A stretch of DNA of 64,000 bases from an uncultured Vampirovibrio sp. (GCA_910583725.1 CAJTXZ010000001.1:81499-145498); one strand, 5' to 3'; counted from the first letter of the stretch, positions 25,248 to 34,877 are shown. Made by a program: numbers and translations. Notes: generated by a model not told the origin, from the sequence alone.

Positions 25248-27335
25248 TCAATACCCCTCGCCTATTGTGTCTATGGCTTCGACGCGGATATCTGTAATAA
25301 GCTCAGAGTAAGATATTACAACGATGGTTGGGATGTGGCGCTCAAGCATTTGATATAAGGGCAGGCGAATTCTGGGGGAGCAGAGGATAACAGGCTGCAT
25401 ACCTACTGCCTGATGGGCGCGCATTAATGTATTTGCGGTTGTTTCAATTAATTCCTGAACCTGCATGGGGTTTAAAAGAAACATTGTGCCCAATTCTGTT
25501 CTTTGGCAGGAATCATCAAGGGTTTTTTCCCATTCGCTTGAAAGCGTGAGGGCATATAAAACTTTGTCTCTGTTTGAATGCGCAAGACAAATCTGGCGGC
25601 CTAATGCTGCGCGGAGTCTTTCGGATAAAATATCCGGCTCTTTTGAAAACCTGGCATAGTCGCAAAGTCTTTCAAAAATAAATATGATATCTTTTATTGA
25701 AACCTTTTCTCTTATAAGGTTTACAAAGATTTTTCTTAAGTCTGATGTTGAAATTATTGTCGGAACAAGGTCGTTTACAAGGGTTGGGTCTTGCGATTTT
25801 ACAAGTTCCATAAGTTTTAAGACATCAGTCTTTGTCATAACCTCATCAACATACTTGCGAACACAATCCTGCAGGTGAGTTACAATTACATCCACAGAAT
25901 CAACTGCTGTAATACGGTCATTTTTATCTATATATTGCCCGTCAAGCCAGTAGGCTTGCGATTGATAAGTAGGGTCAACGCTTACTATCACATTATCCGG
26001 CACCTTTTTGCCTAAAGCTTCCCATTGGTCGGCAATTACCATATATTTACCGGGGTATACCATGCCTGTTGCAACTGTGTTTGACCTTATTGCAATAAGA
26101 TATTCATTATCAGCAATGGCAGATGAGTCCATAATTCTTATATTCGGGATAATGTAGCCAAGTTCATCTGTTACCCTTTGTCTTAGAGCAGCAATTTTTG
26201 CAAGCAGTTGCCCATCCTGGTCAGGGTCTGCTATTACAAGAAGGCCCGCACCAACCTGCAGGCTTAAAACATCAACACCAAGTCTTTCATACATCTTATT
26301 TGGGTTAACTAAATCCTGCATATTTTGTTTAACGGCGTCCAATTGGCCCAACTGCTGTTGTACATCCTGATTAACAAGAACAGAAAATCCGCCGACCGCT
26401 ATAATTATGGTAAATAACAGAAACGGCCACCAGGGAAGGCCTGTTACACCAGAGCTTAGGATGATTAATATCAAAAAGCCGCATGCAAAGAATAAGCTCT
26501 GCGGCTTTGACATAATCTGAGCTGAAACATCTTTACCTAAGGATGTACTCTCTGATGTGGAACGGGTCATTACAATACCTGATGAGATTGACATAAGAAG
26601 GGACGGTACCTGAGAGCACAAACCGTCACCAATTGTAAGAACGGTATATTTAGCTACAGCGTCAGCAGGCGGCATCTGATTCATCACAACACCGATAATC
26701 AAACCGCCAAGGATGTTTATCACTGTAATAATAATACCTGCAATTGTATCCCCCTTTACAAATTTCATGGCACCATCCATTGAACCAAAGAGAGCTGATT
26801 CTCTTTGCAAGTCTTCACGTCTTTTTACAGCCTCATCAGGGGAAATAAGGCCGGCGTTAAAGTCAGCGTCAATTGTCATCTGTTTACCAGGCATAGCGTC
26901 AAGTGCGAACCTGGCTGAAACCTCAGCGATACGCTCTGCACCTTTTGTGATTACCATAAACTGCACAACGGTGATAATCAAAAATATTACACCACCAACA
27001 ATCATATTTCCGCCTGTAACAAACGCGCCAAATGATTCTATAACCTGGCCAGCATCGCCCTTTGCAAGGATAAGACGGGTAGATGCAATGGATAAAACCA
27101 GCCTGAACATCGTTCCGATAAGAATGATTGATGGAAAAGCCGCAAGCTCCAGGGGCTTTTGCACATATAGAGATATCATCAAAAGTACAATACCGAGGGT
27201 GATATTCAAAGAGATTGAAAAATTTATAACCCAGTTTGGCATCTCCATAAGTAAAATTAAGATAAGGAGAATTACAAATATTGCAAGTGCGATTTCTGAG
27301 ACGGGATTATTTGCTGCACCCTGCGGTTTCGCCAT
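25248..27335 (-). CDS. flhA: Flagellar export gate protein FlhA
   Basis: 695 residues. About eight membrane spans in the first 330 residues, with the FHIPEP-family signature region FPSIILIGTMFRLVLSIAST and GMFR..-like loops, KGAERIAEVSARFALDAMPGKQMTIDADFNAG and FVKGDTIAGIIITVINILGG. The C-terminal cytosolic domain (from about 350) forms the export-gate ring. Flagellar FlhA and injectisome homologues are hard to separate by eye; the neighbours fliE, fliF and fliH point to flagella. A perfect AAAGGAGGCG precedes the ATG, 4 bp from fliH's stop region. It is last in this operon segment. Confidence 0.93.
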   Translation of the reverse strand: MAKPQGAANNPVSEIALAIFVILLILILLMEMPNWVINFSISLNITLGIVLLMISLYVQKPLELAAFPSIILIGTMFRLVLSIASTRLILAKGDAGQVIESFGAFVTGGNMIVGGVIFLIITVVQFMVITKGAERIAEVSARFALDAMPGKQMTIDADFNAGLISPDEAVKRREDLQRESALFGSMDGAMKFVKGDTIAGIIITVINILGGLIIGVVMNQMPPADAVAKYTVLTIGDGLCSQVPSLLMSISSGIVMTRSTSESTSLGKDVSAQIMSKPQSLFFACGFLILIILSSGVTGLPWWPFLLFTIIIAVGGFSVLVNQDVQQQLGQLDAVKQNMQDLVNPNKMYERLGVDVLSLQVGAGLLVIADPDQDGQLLAKIAALRQRVTDELGYIIPNIRIMDSSAIADNEYLIAIRSNTVATGMVYPGKYMVIADQWEALGKKVPDNVIVSVDPTYQSQAYWLDGQYIDKNDRITAVDSVDVIVTHLQDCVRKYVDEVMTKTDVLKLMELVKSQDPTLVNDLVPTIISTSDLRKIFVNLIREKVSIKDIIFIFERLCDYARFSKEPDILSERLRAALGRQICLAHSNRDKVLYALTLSSEWEKTLDDSCQRTELGTMFLLNPMQVQELIETTANTLMRAHQAVGMQPVILCSPRIRLPLYQMLERHIPTIVVISYSELITDIRVEAIDTIGEGY

Positions 27336-28414
27336 TATGCGCCTCCTTTATAGATACCGAAGGCATTTTGAATTATGGAAAGCTGGGTTGTAAAATTAGC
27401 ATCAATTACACCGTTTGATGCCATTACAATGCAGCTTCCCTTTTCAACACCAGCGTCTGCAGCCACTATTATTTTTGCATCAACTGCTGAATCTTGCATT
27501 ATTTCAGGGATTGAGGCGCGCGCAAAATCAACCTCATCCGGCGCCACCTTTACTGTTATTTTTTCTTCATTCGGAGAGATTTCATCAAACACTTCTGATA
27601 ACACGCTTTTTAGTACATCGCCCGATAATTCCACCTCTTTTTTAATTATTTTTTTAGCGATTTCAAGGGAAATTTCAAGCAAGTCGTCTGATAGTTCATT
27701 ATAAGCTTCTTTTTTAGAATCAACAAACTTCAAGAGGGAATTTTTCAGGTTTTCCAATTCATTATTCGCTTCTTCTATACCGTTTTTATAGCCCTCTCTT
27801 GCGGCAATTTCTCTTATGCTTTGAGCTTCTTCCTGTGCCCGTGAGACAAGGGTTCTTTCATCAATTCTTCTATAGCCTCTTCGGCGCTCCCCGCGCCTTC
27901 TTTCAAACCTTTCTTTGAATTCAAGGCTTGTAACATCAATTTTTTCAATTTCAGCAAGTTTTCTCTCAAGCTCCATCTCAGGAGTTATAACTGGCACGGC
28001 AGGCTCATTTAGGGCTTGATCTATCTGGCTTTGAAATGTTTGCGCCTCATTGATTTCCGCCTGCAATGATTTTTCTATAGCCTGTTCAAGAAGAATTTGT
28101 TCATCCACTTTGTTTCGTTCCGGCATGAGGTTTGGCATTAGGGAATCTTGGGCAAATGTTTGTTGGCTTTGGAGGTTTATTTGGGGATTTTGGGGCTGAT
28201 TTTGATAAGATTCCTGTGGCAGATTCAATACCTCAGGCTGCGGCATAGGAATATCCTGCACTTCATTGTTTTGAAAACCTTGCACGGAAGCTTCCGATGA
28301 AGCAGTCTCATTAGGCATTTGTGCAAAAGTTTCAGACGGCAATACTTGCTCAGGCGCTTCGTTTTGCACAGGTTCTATTATATTTTTTGGCTTTTGTTTT
28401 CTTCTAATCAGCAT
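27335..28414 (-). CDS. fliH: Flagellar assembly protein FliH
   Basis: 359 residues. The first 150 are Gln/Pro/Glu-rich and look disordered. Then comes an Arg-rich block (FERRRGERRRGYRRIDERTL), a coiled coil with AQEEAQSIREIAAREGYKNG, and the C-terminal FliH/HrpE domain (LEISLEIAKKIIKKEVELSG, DAKIIVAADAGVEKGSCIV). FliH binds and restrains the FliI export ATPase. No fliI is present in this block. The ATG at 28414 overlaps the previous gene's stop; the longer ORF from 28444 is less likely. The long disordered N-terminus is unusual. Confidence 0.82.
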   Translation of the reverse strand: MLIRRKQKPKNIIEPVQNEAPEQVLPSETFAQMPNETASSEASVQGFQNNEVQDIPMPQPEVLNLPQESYQNQPQNPQINLQSQQTFAQDSLMPNLMPERNKVDEQILLEQAIEKSLQAEINEAQTFQSQIDQALNEPAVPVITPEMELERKLAEIEKIDVTSLEFKERFERRRGERRRGYRRIDERTLVSRAQEEAQSIREIAAREGYKNGIEEANNELENLKNSLLKFVDSKKEAYNELSDDLLEISLEIAKKIIKKEVELSGDVLKSVLSEVFDEISPNEEKITVKVAPDEVDFARASIPEIMQDSAVDAKIIVAADAGVEKGSCIVMASNGVIDANFTTQLSIIQNAFGIYKGGA

Positions 28415-29409
28415 ACGGCAAGCTTTTCTTCCAGATATTTGCACACTACAAGCGCAACCTTTGCAGGGATTATGACTTCATCTTTATAATAAACCGACAA
28501 TACAAAATCTTTAATTTGCGGCCTTTCGTCTTTTATAATATTAGAAATTGTATTTTTATCCGAATTTTTTACAATTTTATACAATTTTCGATAACACCGC
28601 TCAAGACTTATAAATTTGGGTTCCGGCAGTGTTTTTCTCATTTCGCTTATACATCTTGCTGTTATATCCTTATCTACTTTTGAATCCAAATCGGGCATTT
28701 GTAAATATTGCATTAAAACCTGCGCTTCCGGTTTATTAAACTTTGCTATTATATTTTTAACTTTTTCTTCGGGAAAATTTTTGATTAAAAGAGCAAGGGA
28801 GGCGAGCTTTAAAATTTTTGCATCAGACATATTCGCACCAACGGCCTCGCTTTGCGCTTGGGTTTTTGCCATAACATCAATGTTTGACTGATGTATTGCA
28901 TTATCTGAAACTTTTTCATCAATAAGACCTTTTGATTTTAAATCTTCAATTGCCTGCTTAAAACAAGTGTTAACATGATGTTCGACAAGAGGAATTATCT
29001 GTTCCTGAGGCATTTTTTTAATTACAGCCTGCTTTGCAATTTCAAAGACAGTAAATGCAACCCTTTGAAGAACGCCTTCTCTTAATTCCGGGTTAATTTT
29101 TGCCCTTAAAAGGTCGATGGACTTGTGAAATGACCATTCACCGATAAACTGGGTAATTAGGGAAGCCTGAGCAGCATTAAGATTTAACGCTGCATCTTTA
29201 ACAAGTGCGTCTCCTGAAAGGACGCAAAATTTATATACGATATCAATTATAAATTTTTTATCAGGTGGTTGAATGTCAGCAGGAATTACCTGGCCAGCCT
29301 GTCCTGCCAGGTTTTTTGCAAAATCTTGCGGATTAAACCCTTCTATCACTCTTTTGTCATTTGCCAATTTCGGGTTCCCTCTTGATTTAATTTTACCCTT
29401 ATTTTTCAA
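28408..29409 (-). CDS. Divergent FliG-like motor switch protein (by position)
   Basis: 333 residues, all-helical, soluble, between fliF and fliH where fliG normally lies. Weak FliG-like features: helical repeats of the ALLIKNFPEEKVKNIIAKFN and VLMQYLQMP type, resembling the armadillo repeats of the middle domain, and IKDERPQIKDFVLS near the C-terminus. The usual FliG signatures (EHPQTIA, the charged torque helix) are not evident. The start is TTG 29409, just after the fliF stop; GTG or TTG starts further in are possible. Assignment rests mainly on gene order. Confidence 0.5.
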   Translation of the reverse strand: MKNKGKIKSRGNPKLANDKRVIEGFNPQDFAKNLAGQAGQVIPADIQPPDKKFIIDIVYKFCVLSGDALVKDAALNLNAAQASLITQFIGEWSFHKSIDLLRAKINPELREGVLQRVAFTVFEIAKQAVIKKMPQEQIIPLVEHHVNTCFKQAIEDLKSKGLIDEKVSDNAIHQSNIDVMAKTQAQSEAVGANMSDAKILKLASLALLIKNFPEEKVKNIIAKFNKPEAQVLMQYLQMPDLDSKVDKDITARCISEMRKTLPEPKFISLERCYRKLYKIVKNSDKNTISNIIKDERPQIKDFVLSVYYKDEVIIPAKVALVVCKYLEEKLAVC

Positions 29410-29415
29410 TAAAGG

Positions 29416-31137
29416 CTAGTTTGTTTCAATCCAATTTTTAAGTTTTTCAACAGCAAGATTTTCATCAATATCATTAAAATCCATGGACAATTCATTCAGT
29501 TCATCAGCTATATCCAAAGAAGGGTTCATTTGATGTGTTTTTGCAGCAACAGCAGCATTCTGTCTTGCAGTTTCCATTGCAGCCGCTGCTGCCTGCTGTG
29601 CCTGCAACATTTGGAGGTTTTGCTGTTCTATTAAATTTTGCGCCATTTGGGCTTGTTTTTCAATAAGTTCAGCCGCTTTTTTGTTTACATCACTTAATTG
29701 TTTTTCCTGATCTTCTGCTTTTCTTCTTAAAAGTTCGAGCTCTTCTTCCTGCTTTTCTGATTCGCGGCGAACTTTTTGGGTAATATGTCTTAAGCCAAAA
29801 CCAAGACCGGTTAAGAGAATAAGCCCTACAACCCACCAGGGGTTTCCTGATTCTTCAGGTTTTGGCAATTTATTAGGGGCATCAGGAGCGAGAATCGGCG
29901 TATTAGTATCAACAAATGCTATTGAAACATCCTCGGGTTCTACAAGCGGGCTTGCAGCGTTTGCAATTAATTCTTTCAGTTCCTGAATTGTCATACTCAT
30001 AGGAATTGAAGATTGTTCAAGGGATACGGCAACTGAAATTTTTTCAATTACCCCTTCTTTCATATATTCATTTACCTGTGTTTTTGAAACGCCGTATTGA
30101 GTCTCATGGGCTTGGCGGACATATTTCCTGTCCTGGGTAGAATTCGCACCGCTTCCCGGCACGCCATATGGCAAATATACACTCACAGCGTTTGTTGCAG
30201 AGTTTTGGTCATTTGAAACATCGCCAAGTTTTTCTGAAAAATTTTGCTCCGTTACAGAGGTTTTAGATGAAGGATCATAGATAATACTTGTTTTTTCAAC
30301 GGGGGCCTGGGTTAAAAATGTTGAAACCGTTACAACATAATTTCCTTTGCCAACAAGCCTGTCTAATTGCATTGCAACCTTTTGCTGCATATATTTATCA
30401 TTTTCCTGTGCCTTTGAAAGAGCATCATTTGCACCGTCAATAATACTTGAGTATACATTGCCTTCGGTATCTGTTATTGAAATATGCTCAGGCTCTAAGC
30501 CTTGCACTGCACCTAATAGAAGGTTTGTAATGGTTTTAACCTTCATATTATCAAGAATCTTATTTGGCTCTAACTGCACCTGCACAGTTGCTGTTACGGG
30601 CTTTTTATTTGCCCTGAACATAGTGTCTTCAGGAATTGAGATAAACACCTGGGCATTTTCAATGCCATCAATTTTTCTTATAAGCCTTGCAAGTTCTCCA
30701 TTTATGGCACGTACAAGACGGATTTTTTTATCTTCTTTTGTGGACGTAAAATCGCCCGTATCAAAGATTTCAAGGCCAATGTGCTGGTCTACTATTCCGC
30801 TTCGAACAATGGCAAGAAGTGCCCTGTCTTTTTGATCCTGCGTATAATCAACCATATACAATGTTGATTTTGTACCATCAACACGCCTTTGCACCTTAAT
30901 ATTCTGGCGAGCCAAAAGGGCCTGAACCTCAAGAGCTTGGCCTATTTTATCTGTTGTAAAAAGGTCATATGGTTCTTTTATGATTTTTTCTTTTACAACA
31001 CCCTGCTTTGAGTTTGAATTAGCCGAAACAGAGACGCCAATGATGATTACAACAAGCAGTATCAGAGCGATAACGCCTGCAATTATGCCGTAAAATAACG
31101 GCTTATTTTCCATTATCTTTTGAAAATCTATTGGCAA
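29416..31137 (-). CDS. fliF: Flagellar M-ring protein FliF
   Basis: 573 residues. N-terminal transmembrane helix (about 14-38), then the YscJ/FliF ring domain with LEVQALLARQNIKVQRRVDG, GLEIFDTGDF and RLVRAINGELARLIRKIDGIENAQVFISIPE. It is followed by the periplasmic RBM3 region (YVVTVSTFLTQAPVEKTSI) and a second membrane helix (WWVVGLILLTGLGFGL, about 445-462). The C-terminal cytosolic tail is a Gln/Ala-rich coiled coil ending NLAVEKLKNWIETN, as expected for FliG binding. A TTG start at 31137 has GGAAAG upstream. It builds the MS ring. Confidence 0.93.
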   Translation of the reverse strand: MPIDFQKIMENKPLFYGIIAGVIALILLVVIIIGVSVSANSNSKQGVVKEKIIKEPYDLFTTDKIGQALEVQALLARQNIKVQRRVDGTKSTLYMVDYTQDQKDRALLAIVRSGIVDQHIGLEIFDTGDFTSTKEDKKIRLVRAINGELARLIRKIDGIENAQVFISIPEDTMFRANKKPVTATVQVQLEPNKILDNMKVKTITNLLLGAVQGLEPEHISITDTEGNVYSSIIDGANDALSKAQENDKYMQQKVAMQLDRLVGKGNYVVTVSTFLTQAPVEKTSIIYDPSSKTSVTEQNFSEKLGDVSNDQNSATNAVSVYLPYGVPGSGANSTQDRKYVRQAHETQYGVSKTQVNEYMKEGVIEKISVAVSLEQSSIPMSMTIQELKELIANAASPLVEPEDVSIAFVDTNTPILAPDAPNKLPKPEESGNPWWVVGLILLTGLGFGLRHITQKVRRESEKQEEELELLRRKAEDQEKQLSDVNKKAAELIEKQAQMAQNLIEQQNLQMLQAQQAAAAAMETARQNAAVAAKTHQMNPSLDIADELNELSMDFNDIDENLAVEKLKNWIETN

Positions 31138-31219
31138 TTTATATCTTTCCGGTTGTTTTACTTAACAATTCAGTTTATTACACAAATAATTATACTATTA
31201 AAACAGTTATTAGTTAATG

Positions 31220-31546
31220 CTAGATTTGAATTTGCATAATTTTTTCATACGTTTGTATGACCTTGCCTATTGCGGTTGTTGCAATGTTTACCTGAATTTC
31301 CGATTTTGAAATTGCAGCCATAACATCATGAACATCGGCTTTGCCTTGCATGGCGTCTTTTGTTAATTCATCAGGCGCGCTTAAATCTTTGTTTAAATTT
31401 TCAACAAGCTCTGTTAGAACAGCATTAAAATTAGCAGTTTCAGGCTGTTCTACACTGTTAAACCTCATAGGAGTGAGGCTTGTTGTAATTTTTGAGGGCT
31501 CTATTCTATCGTTTAAATTAATTCTTGGGCTAAAACCTTCTGGCAT
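31220..31546 (-). CDS. fliE: Flagellar hook-basal body protein FliE
   Basis: 108 residues. The C-terminal half carries the FliE signature: NFNAVLTELVENLNKDLSAP, DVHDVMAAISKSEIQVNIAT and IGKVIQTYEKIMQIQI. FliE links the MS ring to the rod. GAAGGA precedes the ATG. It is directly followed by fliF (about 80 bp), as in many flagellar operons. Confidence 0.92.
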   Translation of the reverse strand: MPEGFSPRINLNDRIEPSKITTSLTPMRFNSVEQPETANFNAVLTELVENLNKDLSAPDELTKDAMQGKADVHDVMAAISKSEIQVNIATTAIGKVIQTYEKIMQIQI

Positions 31547-31563
31547 TTTATTTTTCCTTCAAT

Positions 31564-32211
31564 TTATAAATACATGCTAAGAATTGACCTTACATAGTTT
31601 TGGGTTTCTTTATAAGGCGGAACGCCGTTATATTTTTTAACAGCATTCGGGCCTGCATTATAGGCAGCAAGGGCTAAAATTTTATTGCCGTTAAACCTGT
31701 CAAGCATGGATTTTAGATATCTTACGCCGCCATCAATATTTTGAGCAGGATCAAGCGGGTCTTTAACACCAAGACCTGCTGCGGTTGATGGCATTAACTG
31801 CATTAAACCAAGCGCCCCAACGTGGGATTTTGCTTTCGGGTTAAATCCTGACTCCTGCTTTACAAGGGCTCTTACAAGTTTATTATCGACACCATATTTT
31901 CTTGCTGTTGAATCAATCAGGCTTAAGATTTCACCCTTGCTCATATTTTGCCCTGTTTTTCTTGAAGCTGAAAGGGCACCAAATGGAATTTTTGGAGGTT
32001 CATCGAGTTTAAATACTTGTTTTGAATCAACAGAGGTTTCAAGGACCTCATTAAAAGGTTTCGCACCAAAAGAGGTGGTATCATTGGTTTGAACGGGCTG
32101 TTTTTGGACAGGATAGATAGAATTTAGATAGGCGTCTATCTGCTCAGTCCTCATTCTTGCCTGGGCTTCACCGGATGAATTTATATAGCTTTGAATTGCA
32201 GGATTAAACAT
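31564..32211 (-). CDS. Soluble lytic transglycosylase-like protein
   Basis: 215 residues. Residues about 95-213 are an SLT domain: KYGVDNKLVRALVKQESGFN with the catalytic E120, SHVGALGLMQLMPSTAAGLG, DPAQNIDGGVRYLKSMLDRF and ILALAAYNAGPNAV. It would cleave peptidoglycan glycan strands, here probably to let the flagellar rod through, since it leads the fliE operon (17 bp from fliE). No signal peptide is visible; the N-terminus contains TTSFGAKPF. Export through the flagellar apparatus is possible, as for FlgJ-type enzymes; this is inference. Confidence 0.88.
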   Translation of the reverse strand: MFNPAIQSYINSSGEAQARMRTEQIDAYLNSIYPVQKQPVQTNDTTSFGAKPFNEVLETSVDSKQVFKLDEPPKIPFGALSASRKTGQNMSKGEILSLIDSTARKYGVDNKLVRALVKQESGFNPKAKSHVGALGLMQLMPSTAAGLGVKDPLDPAQNIDGGVRYLKSMLDRFNGNKILALAAYNAGPNAVKKYNGVPPYKETQNYVRSILSMYL

Positions 32212-32560
32212 TTGGCTTACCTTAAAACTCCCTTTTGTCTTTATTTTTGGGTGCCCGAATAAACACCTTGTTTTGGCATCCTTTTATGGCAACGACAAAA
32301 GTTTATAATACTTTATACAAAACCCGTTAATATCATACAAATTAATGATTTTTTTAAGGAAGTCATGAGAAATTTAATAATATTTGAAAAAAATTTTAGA
32401 TAAGGATATGCGCGCTTTGTGCTTGGTTACGAATTATTTTTTTATTTTGGAGCTCATAATGGAATATAAAAACAATGGTAAATTGTAACAAAAAATTTAC
32501 AAATAGCCTTCATGACAAAAATGTGCTTGGGCTAAAAAATTTTAATAATATAATATTATT
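32212..32560. other. Divergent intergenic region, slt-fli operon / coaD
   Basis: 349 bp, AT-rich. It must hold the promoters of both directions. A 12-codon ORF with AAGGAAG before its ATG (32365) is present but too short to call. No palindrome or hairpin stands out. Confidence 0.4.
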
Positions 32561-33061
32561 GTGGAAGATAAAAAAGAAATAAAAATTGCAGTTTATCCGG
32601 GCAGCTTTGACCCTGTCACAAAAGGACACCTGGATATATTAGAAAGAGCTTCGTCGATGTTTGACAAGGTCATAATTGCAGTTCTTAAAAATAATTCCAA
32701 AAAATCTTATATGCCGACAACCGACAGAGTAGAATTAATCAAACAATCTATTGCTGATATAAAGGGCCTTAACAATGTTGAGGTAGATTCTTTTGACGGG
32801 CTTACGATAGACTATGCAAGAAAAGTTGGTGCAAAATTTTTAATCAGAGGTTTAAGAGCTGTATCTGATTTTGAATATGAAATGCAGTTGTCACAGACAA
32901 ATCAGGCCATTGCGCCTGAAATAGGCACTGTATTTTTGATTACAAAACCAAAATATAACTTTATAAGTTCAGGCATTGTAAAAGAATTATCTTTTTTGGG
33001 ACAGGATGTTTCGAAATTTGTTCCAAAAAGTGTGGTAGAATATTTAGAAAAGAAAAAATAA
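32561..33061 (+). CDS. coaD: Phosphopantetheine adenylyltransferase
   Basis: 166 residues. AVYPGSFDPVTKGHLDILER carries the nucleotidyltransferase T/HxGH motif (TKGH, 20-23), followed by FLIRGLRAVSDFEYEMQLSQ and the C-terminal FISSGIVKELSFLGQDVSKFVP. It adenylates 4'-phosphopantetheine in coenzyme A synthesis. The start is GTG, without an evident ribosome binding site. It is 30 bp before a coiled-coil gene and probably cotranscribed. Confidence 0.96.
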   Translation: MEDKKEIKIAVYPGSFDPVTKGHLDILERASSMFDKVIIAVLKNNSKKSYMPTTDRVELIKQSIADIKGLNNVEVDSFDGLTIDYARKVGAKFLIRGLRAVSDFEYEMQLSQTNQAIAPEIGTVFLITKPKYNFISSGIVKELSFLGQDVSKFVPKSVVEYLEKKK

Positions 33062-33091
33062 ATTCTTGGGAATGAAAGGCAGAATATTAGA

Positions 33092-33646
33092 ATGTCACAG
33101 TCAGAAGAAAAAATGTATGATTTAATAGATAAATTAAACGAGCTTTGGGAAGTGGGGCTGCACATTGTGCCGGGCCATTATGTTGTAGTTAAAAGCAAGG
33201 AATTATCGAAAATCATAAACGGTTTTCCGGATGCTGTTTCAAATGAAATAAGAGATGCGCATGTTATATTAAGAAAAAAAGATGATATTCTGCAAGATGC
33301 CAGAATGAAGGCTGATAGAATTATTGCAGATGCTGAAAATGAGCGCCACAGAATGCTTAATGAATCAAGCATAATGCGCGATATGGAAGAAAAGGCTAAA
33401 AGCTTTAGAGAACAAGTTATTCATGAGTGCGAAGATATAAAAATGAAGGCATTCAATGAGGCCGAGAGCGTGCGTTTGAATGCAAATGAAGAATCCATCA
33501 GAATTAAAGACGGTGCACAGAATTATGCACAACAGGTTTTAAATAAGCTGGAGCAAAATTTAAACCAACTTTATCAGGAAGTTATGAACGGCCAGCAATA
33601 TCTTAACGAATTAAGAAATGCATCTGACTTTACCCAACAGAAATAG
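33092..33646 (+). CDS. Coiled-coil protein downstream of coaD
   Basis: 184 residues. The first 80 contain MYDLIDKLNELWEVGLHIVPGH and a KELSKIINGFPDAV segment; the rest is one long charged coiled coil (ADRIIADAENERHRMLNES, FREQVIHECEDIKMKAFNEA). It resembles AtpF-type or DivIVA-type stalk proteins found near coaD in Cyanobacteria relatives. No membrane helix. Function is unknown; a cell-division or scaffold role is only a guess. Confidence 0.6.
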   Translation: MSQSEEKMYDLIDKLNELWEVGLHIVPGHYVVVKSKELSKIINGFPDAVSNEIRDAHVILRKKDDILQDARMKADRIIADAENERHRMLNESSIMRDMEEKAKSFREQVIHECEDIKMKAFNEAESVRLNANEESIRIKDGAQNYAQQVLNKLEQNLNQLYQEVMNGQQYLNELRNASDFTQQK

Positions 33647-33753
33647 GGTAAAACAACCTAAGACATCAATAAAATAATATTTCCTGTAAAGATTTGTATA
33701 TTGTGCAGCAATATATATACGGGAAGTTTATTTAATCATAAAAACAAACAAGG

Positions 33754-34230
33754 CTATTTTGATTTTAAGAATTTCTGTACCGTTGTGTGCATTGATTCTT
33801 CTTTAACTTTCCAGCCGTCTTTTGTGTTTGTTGCAATAAAATAAAAAGGCAAAGGTTTTTTGTCTTGGTTTGGTTTTCTCATGGCGGTTATTTTGTAATC
33901 ACCATCTGCTAATTTTTCATATCTTACGTTTGTGTATGTATTTTTATAGCGGCTCAATCTTGCAAGCGGCAAGCCTTTTCTTAATTCAGTGTTATATCTT
34001 TCCATTGGAAAATCTACGCTTTGTTCTGTGCCGTCAGGTTTTATCACAACCCTTATAATCTTAGCGTCAGGCAAGTAATAGTTTGTCACTGATTTTGAAT
34101 ATGAATTTGCAGCCTTGACATAATTTTCAAAGAAAGTTTTTACATCGGAAAGTTCATCCGCAAAGGCATTTAAGGAGCTCGCATTTAAAATAAGTAAACT
34201 CGCAAATAACACAGTAAGCTTTTTTAACAT
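33754..34230 (-). CDS. Secreted NTF2-like protein
   Basis: 158 residues with a clear signal peptide (MLKKLTVLFASLLILNASSL, cleavage near AFA-DE). The mature part has the alpha+beta pattern of NTF2/SnoaL-like folds: DVKTFFENYVKAANSYSKSV, YYLPDAKIIRVVIKPDGTEQ, DYKITAMRKPN and WKVKEESMHTTVQKFL. Such domains bind small ligands or act in assemblies; the ligand is unknown. AAAGGAAA precedes the ATG. It is monocistronic. Confidence 0.7.
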   Translation of the reverse strand: MLKKLTVLFASLLILNASSLNAFADELSDVKTFFENYVKAANSYSKSVTNYYLPDAKIIRVVIKPDGTEQSVDFPMERYNTELRKGLPLARLSRYKNTYTNVRYEKLADGDYKITAMRKPNQDKKPLPFYFIATNTKDGWKVKEESMHTTVQKFLKSK

Positions 34231-34423
34231 AGTATTTCCTTTTAAAATATATTTTCACAATATAATATCCTCGTTTAAGTATAATGAAAATACCCAAAAG
34301 TACAATAATTTGCATAAGTAAAAAGGGTTTTTGTATTTGAGAAAATTTTGTAAACTTTTGTTAAGTTTTGAGCAATTTTGGTAATTTTGATGTTTTATAC
34401 CAGTAAACAAAAGAAAGGTAAAT

Positions 34424-34771
34424 ATAGTATCAGATTTAAACGAAGAAATCCTGAATGCAAAGGCAGGAGATGTTATTATTCCGGATAAAGGCTACGCGCA
34501 AGTAGGTCTAAATAAATATCAAATTGAAAGATATGTTCCATCAGCTTCCTTTAGGCCTGTTTTATTTGAAATGAAATACAAAAAAGGTTCAAAAATATGC
34601 AACGTACCCAATAATTTAACAGGTTCTGCAATGCGCGAAGCGATGCTGCCAAGAAGTGCGAAGTTTAAGATAACGGGTAAGGAAACCGTGGATTTTGAAA
34701 GAAGCTTTGGGCCGCCGGGTGAAAAAACAATTCCTGTAACCAAATATACGCTTGAATATATTCAGGAATAA
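34424..34771 (+). pseudogene. ADP-ribosyltransferase exoenzyme-like fragment, no standard start codon
   Basis: The frame gives 115 residues: GDVIIPDKGYAQVGLNK, ASFRPVLFEMKYKKGSK, SAMREAMLPRSAKFKITGKE and TKYTLEYIQE. The pattern fits the C-terminal half of ADPrib_exo_Tox-type domains, with the STS segment changed to AQVG and the ExE glutamates reduced to REA. The N-terminal half with the catalytic Arg is missing. The first plausible codon behind AGAAAGG is ATA (34424); the only in-frame ATG is at 34571. It lies just upstream of array 2. Probably a decayed toxin; alternatively a small protein with an ATA start. Confidence 0.45.
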
Positions 34772-34877
34772 ACCTTTTATTCTATGCGGGCTGGTTATTA
34801 AATTTATTTCAGCATACAAAACGGCGAAACAAATTTGCATACATATAAAGAAAATAATATACTTAACATATTACATT

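Noticed and set aside
25248..31546. An injectisome (virulence type III secretion) instead of a flagellar operon
   Set aside because: FliE and a two-membrane-helix FliF with long C-terminal tail are flagellum-specific; no secretin or needle gene is seen.
32365..32403. 12-codon ORF with good ribosome binding site upstream of coaD
   Set aside because: Too short and without attenuator-like features; chance cannot be excluded.
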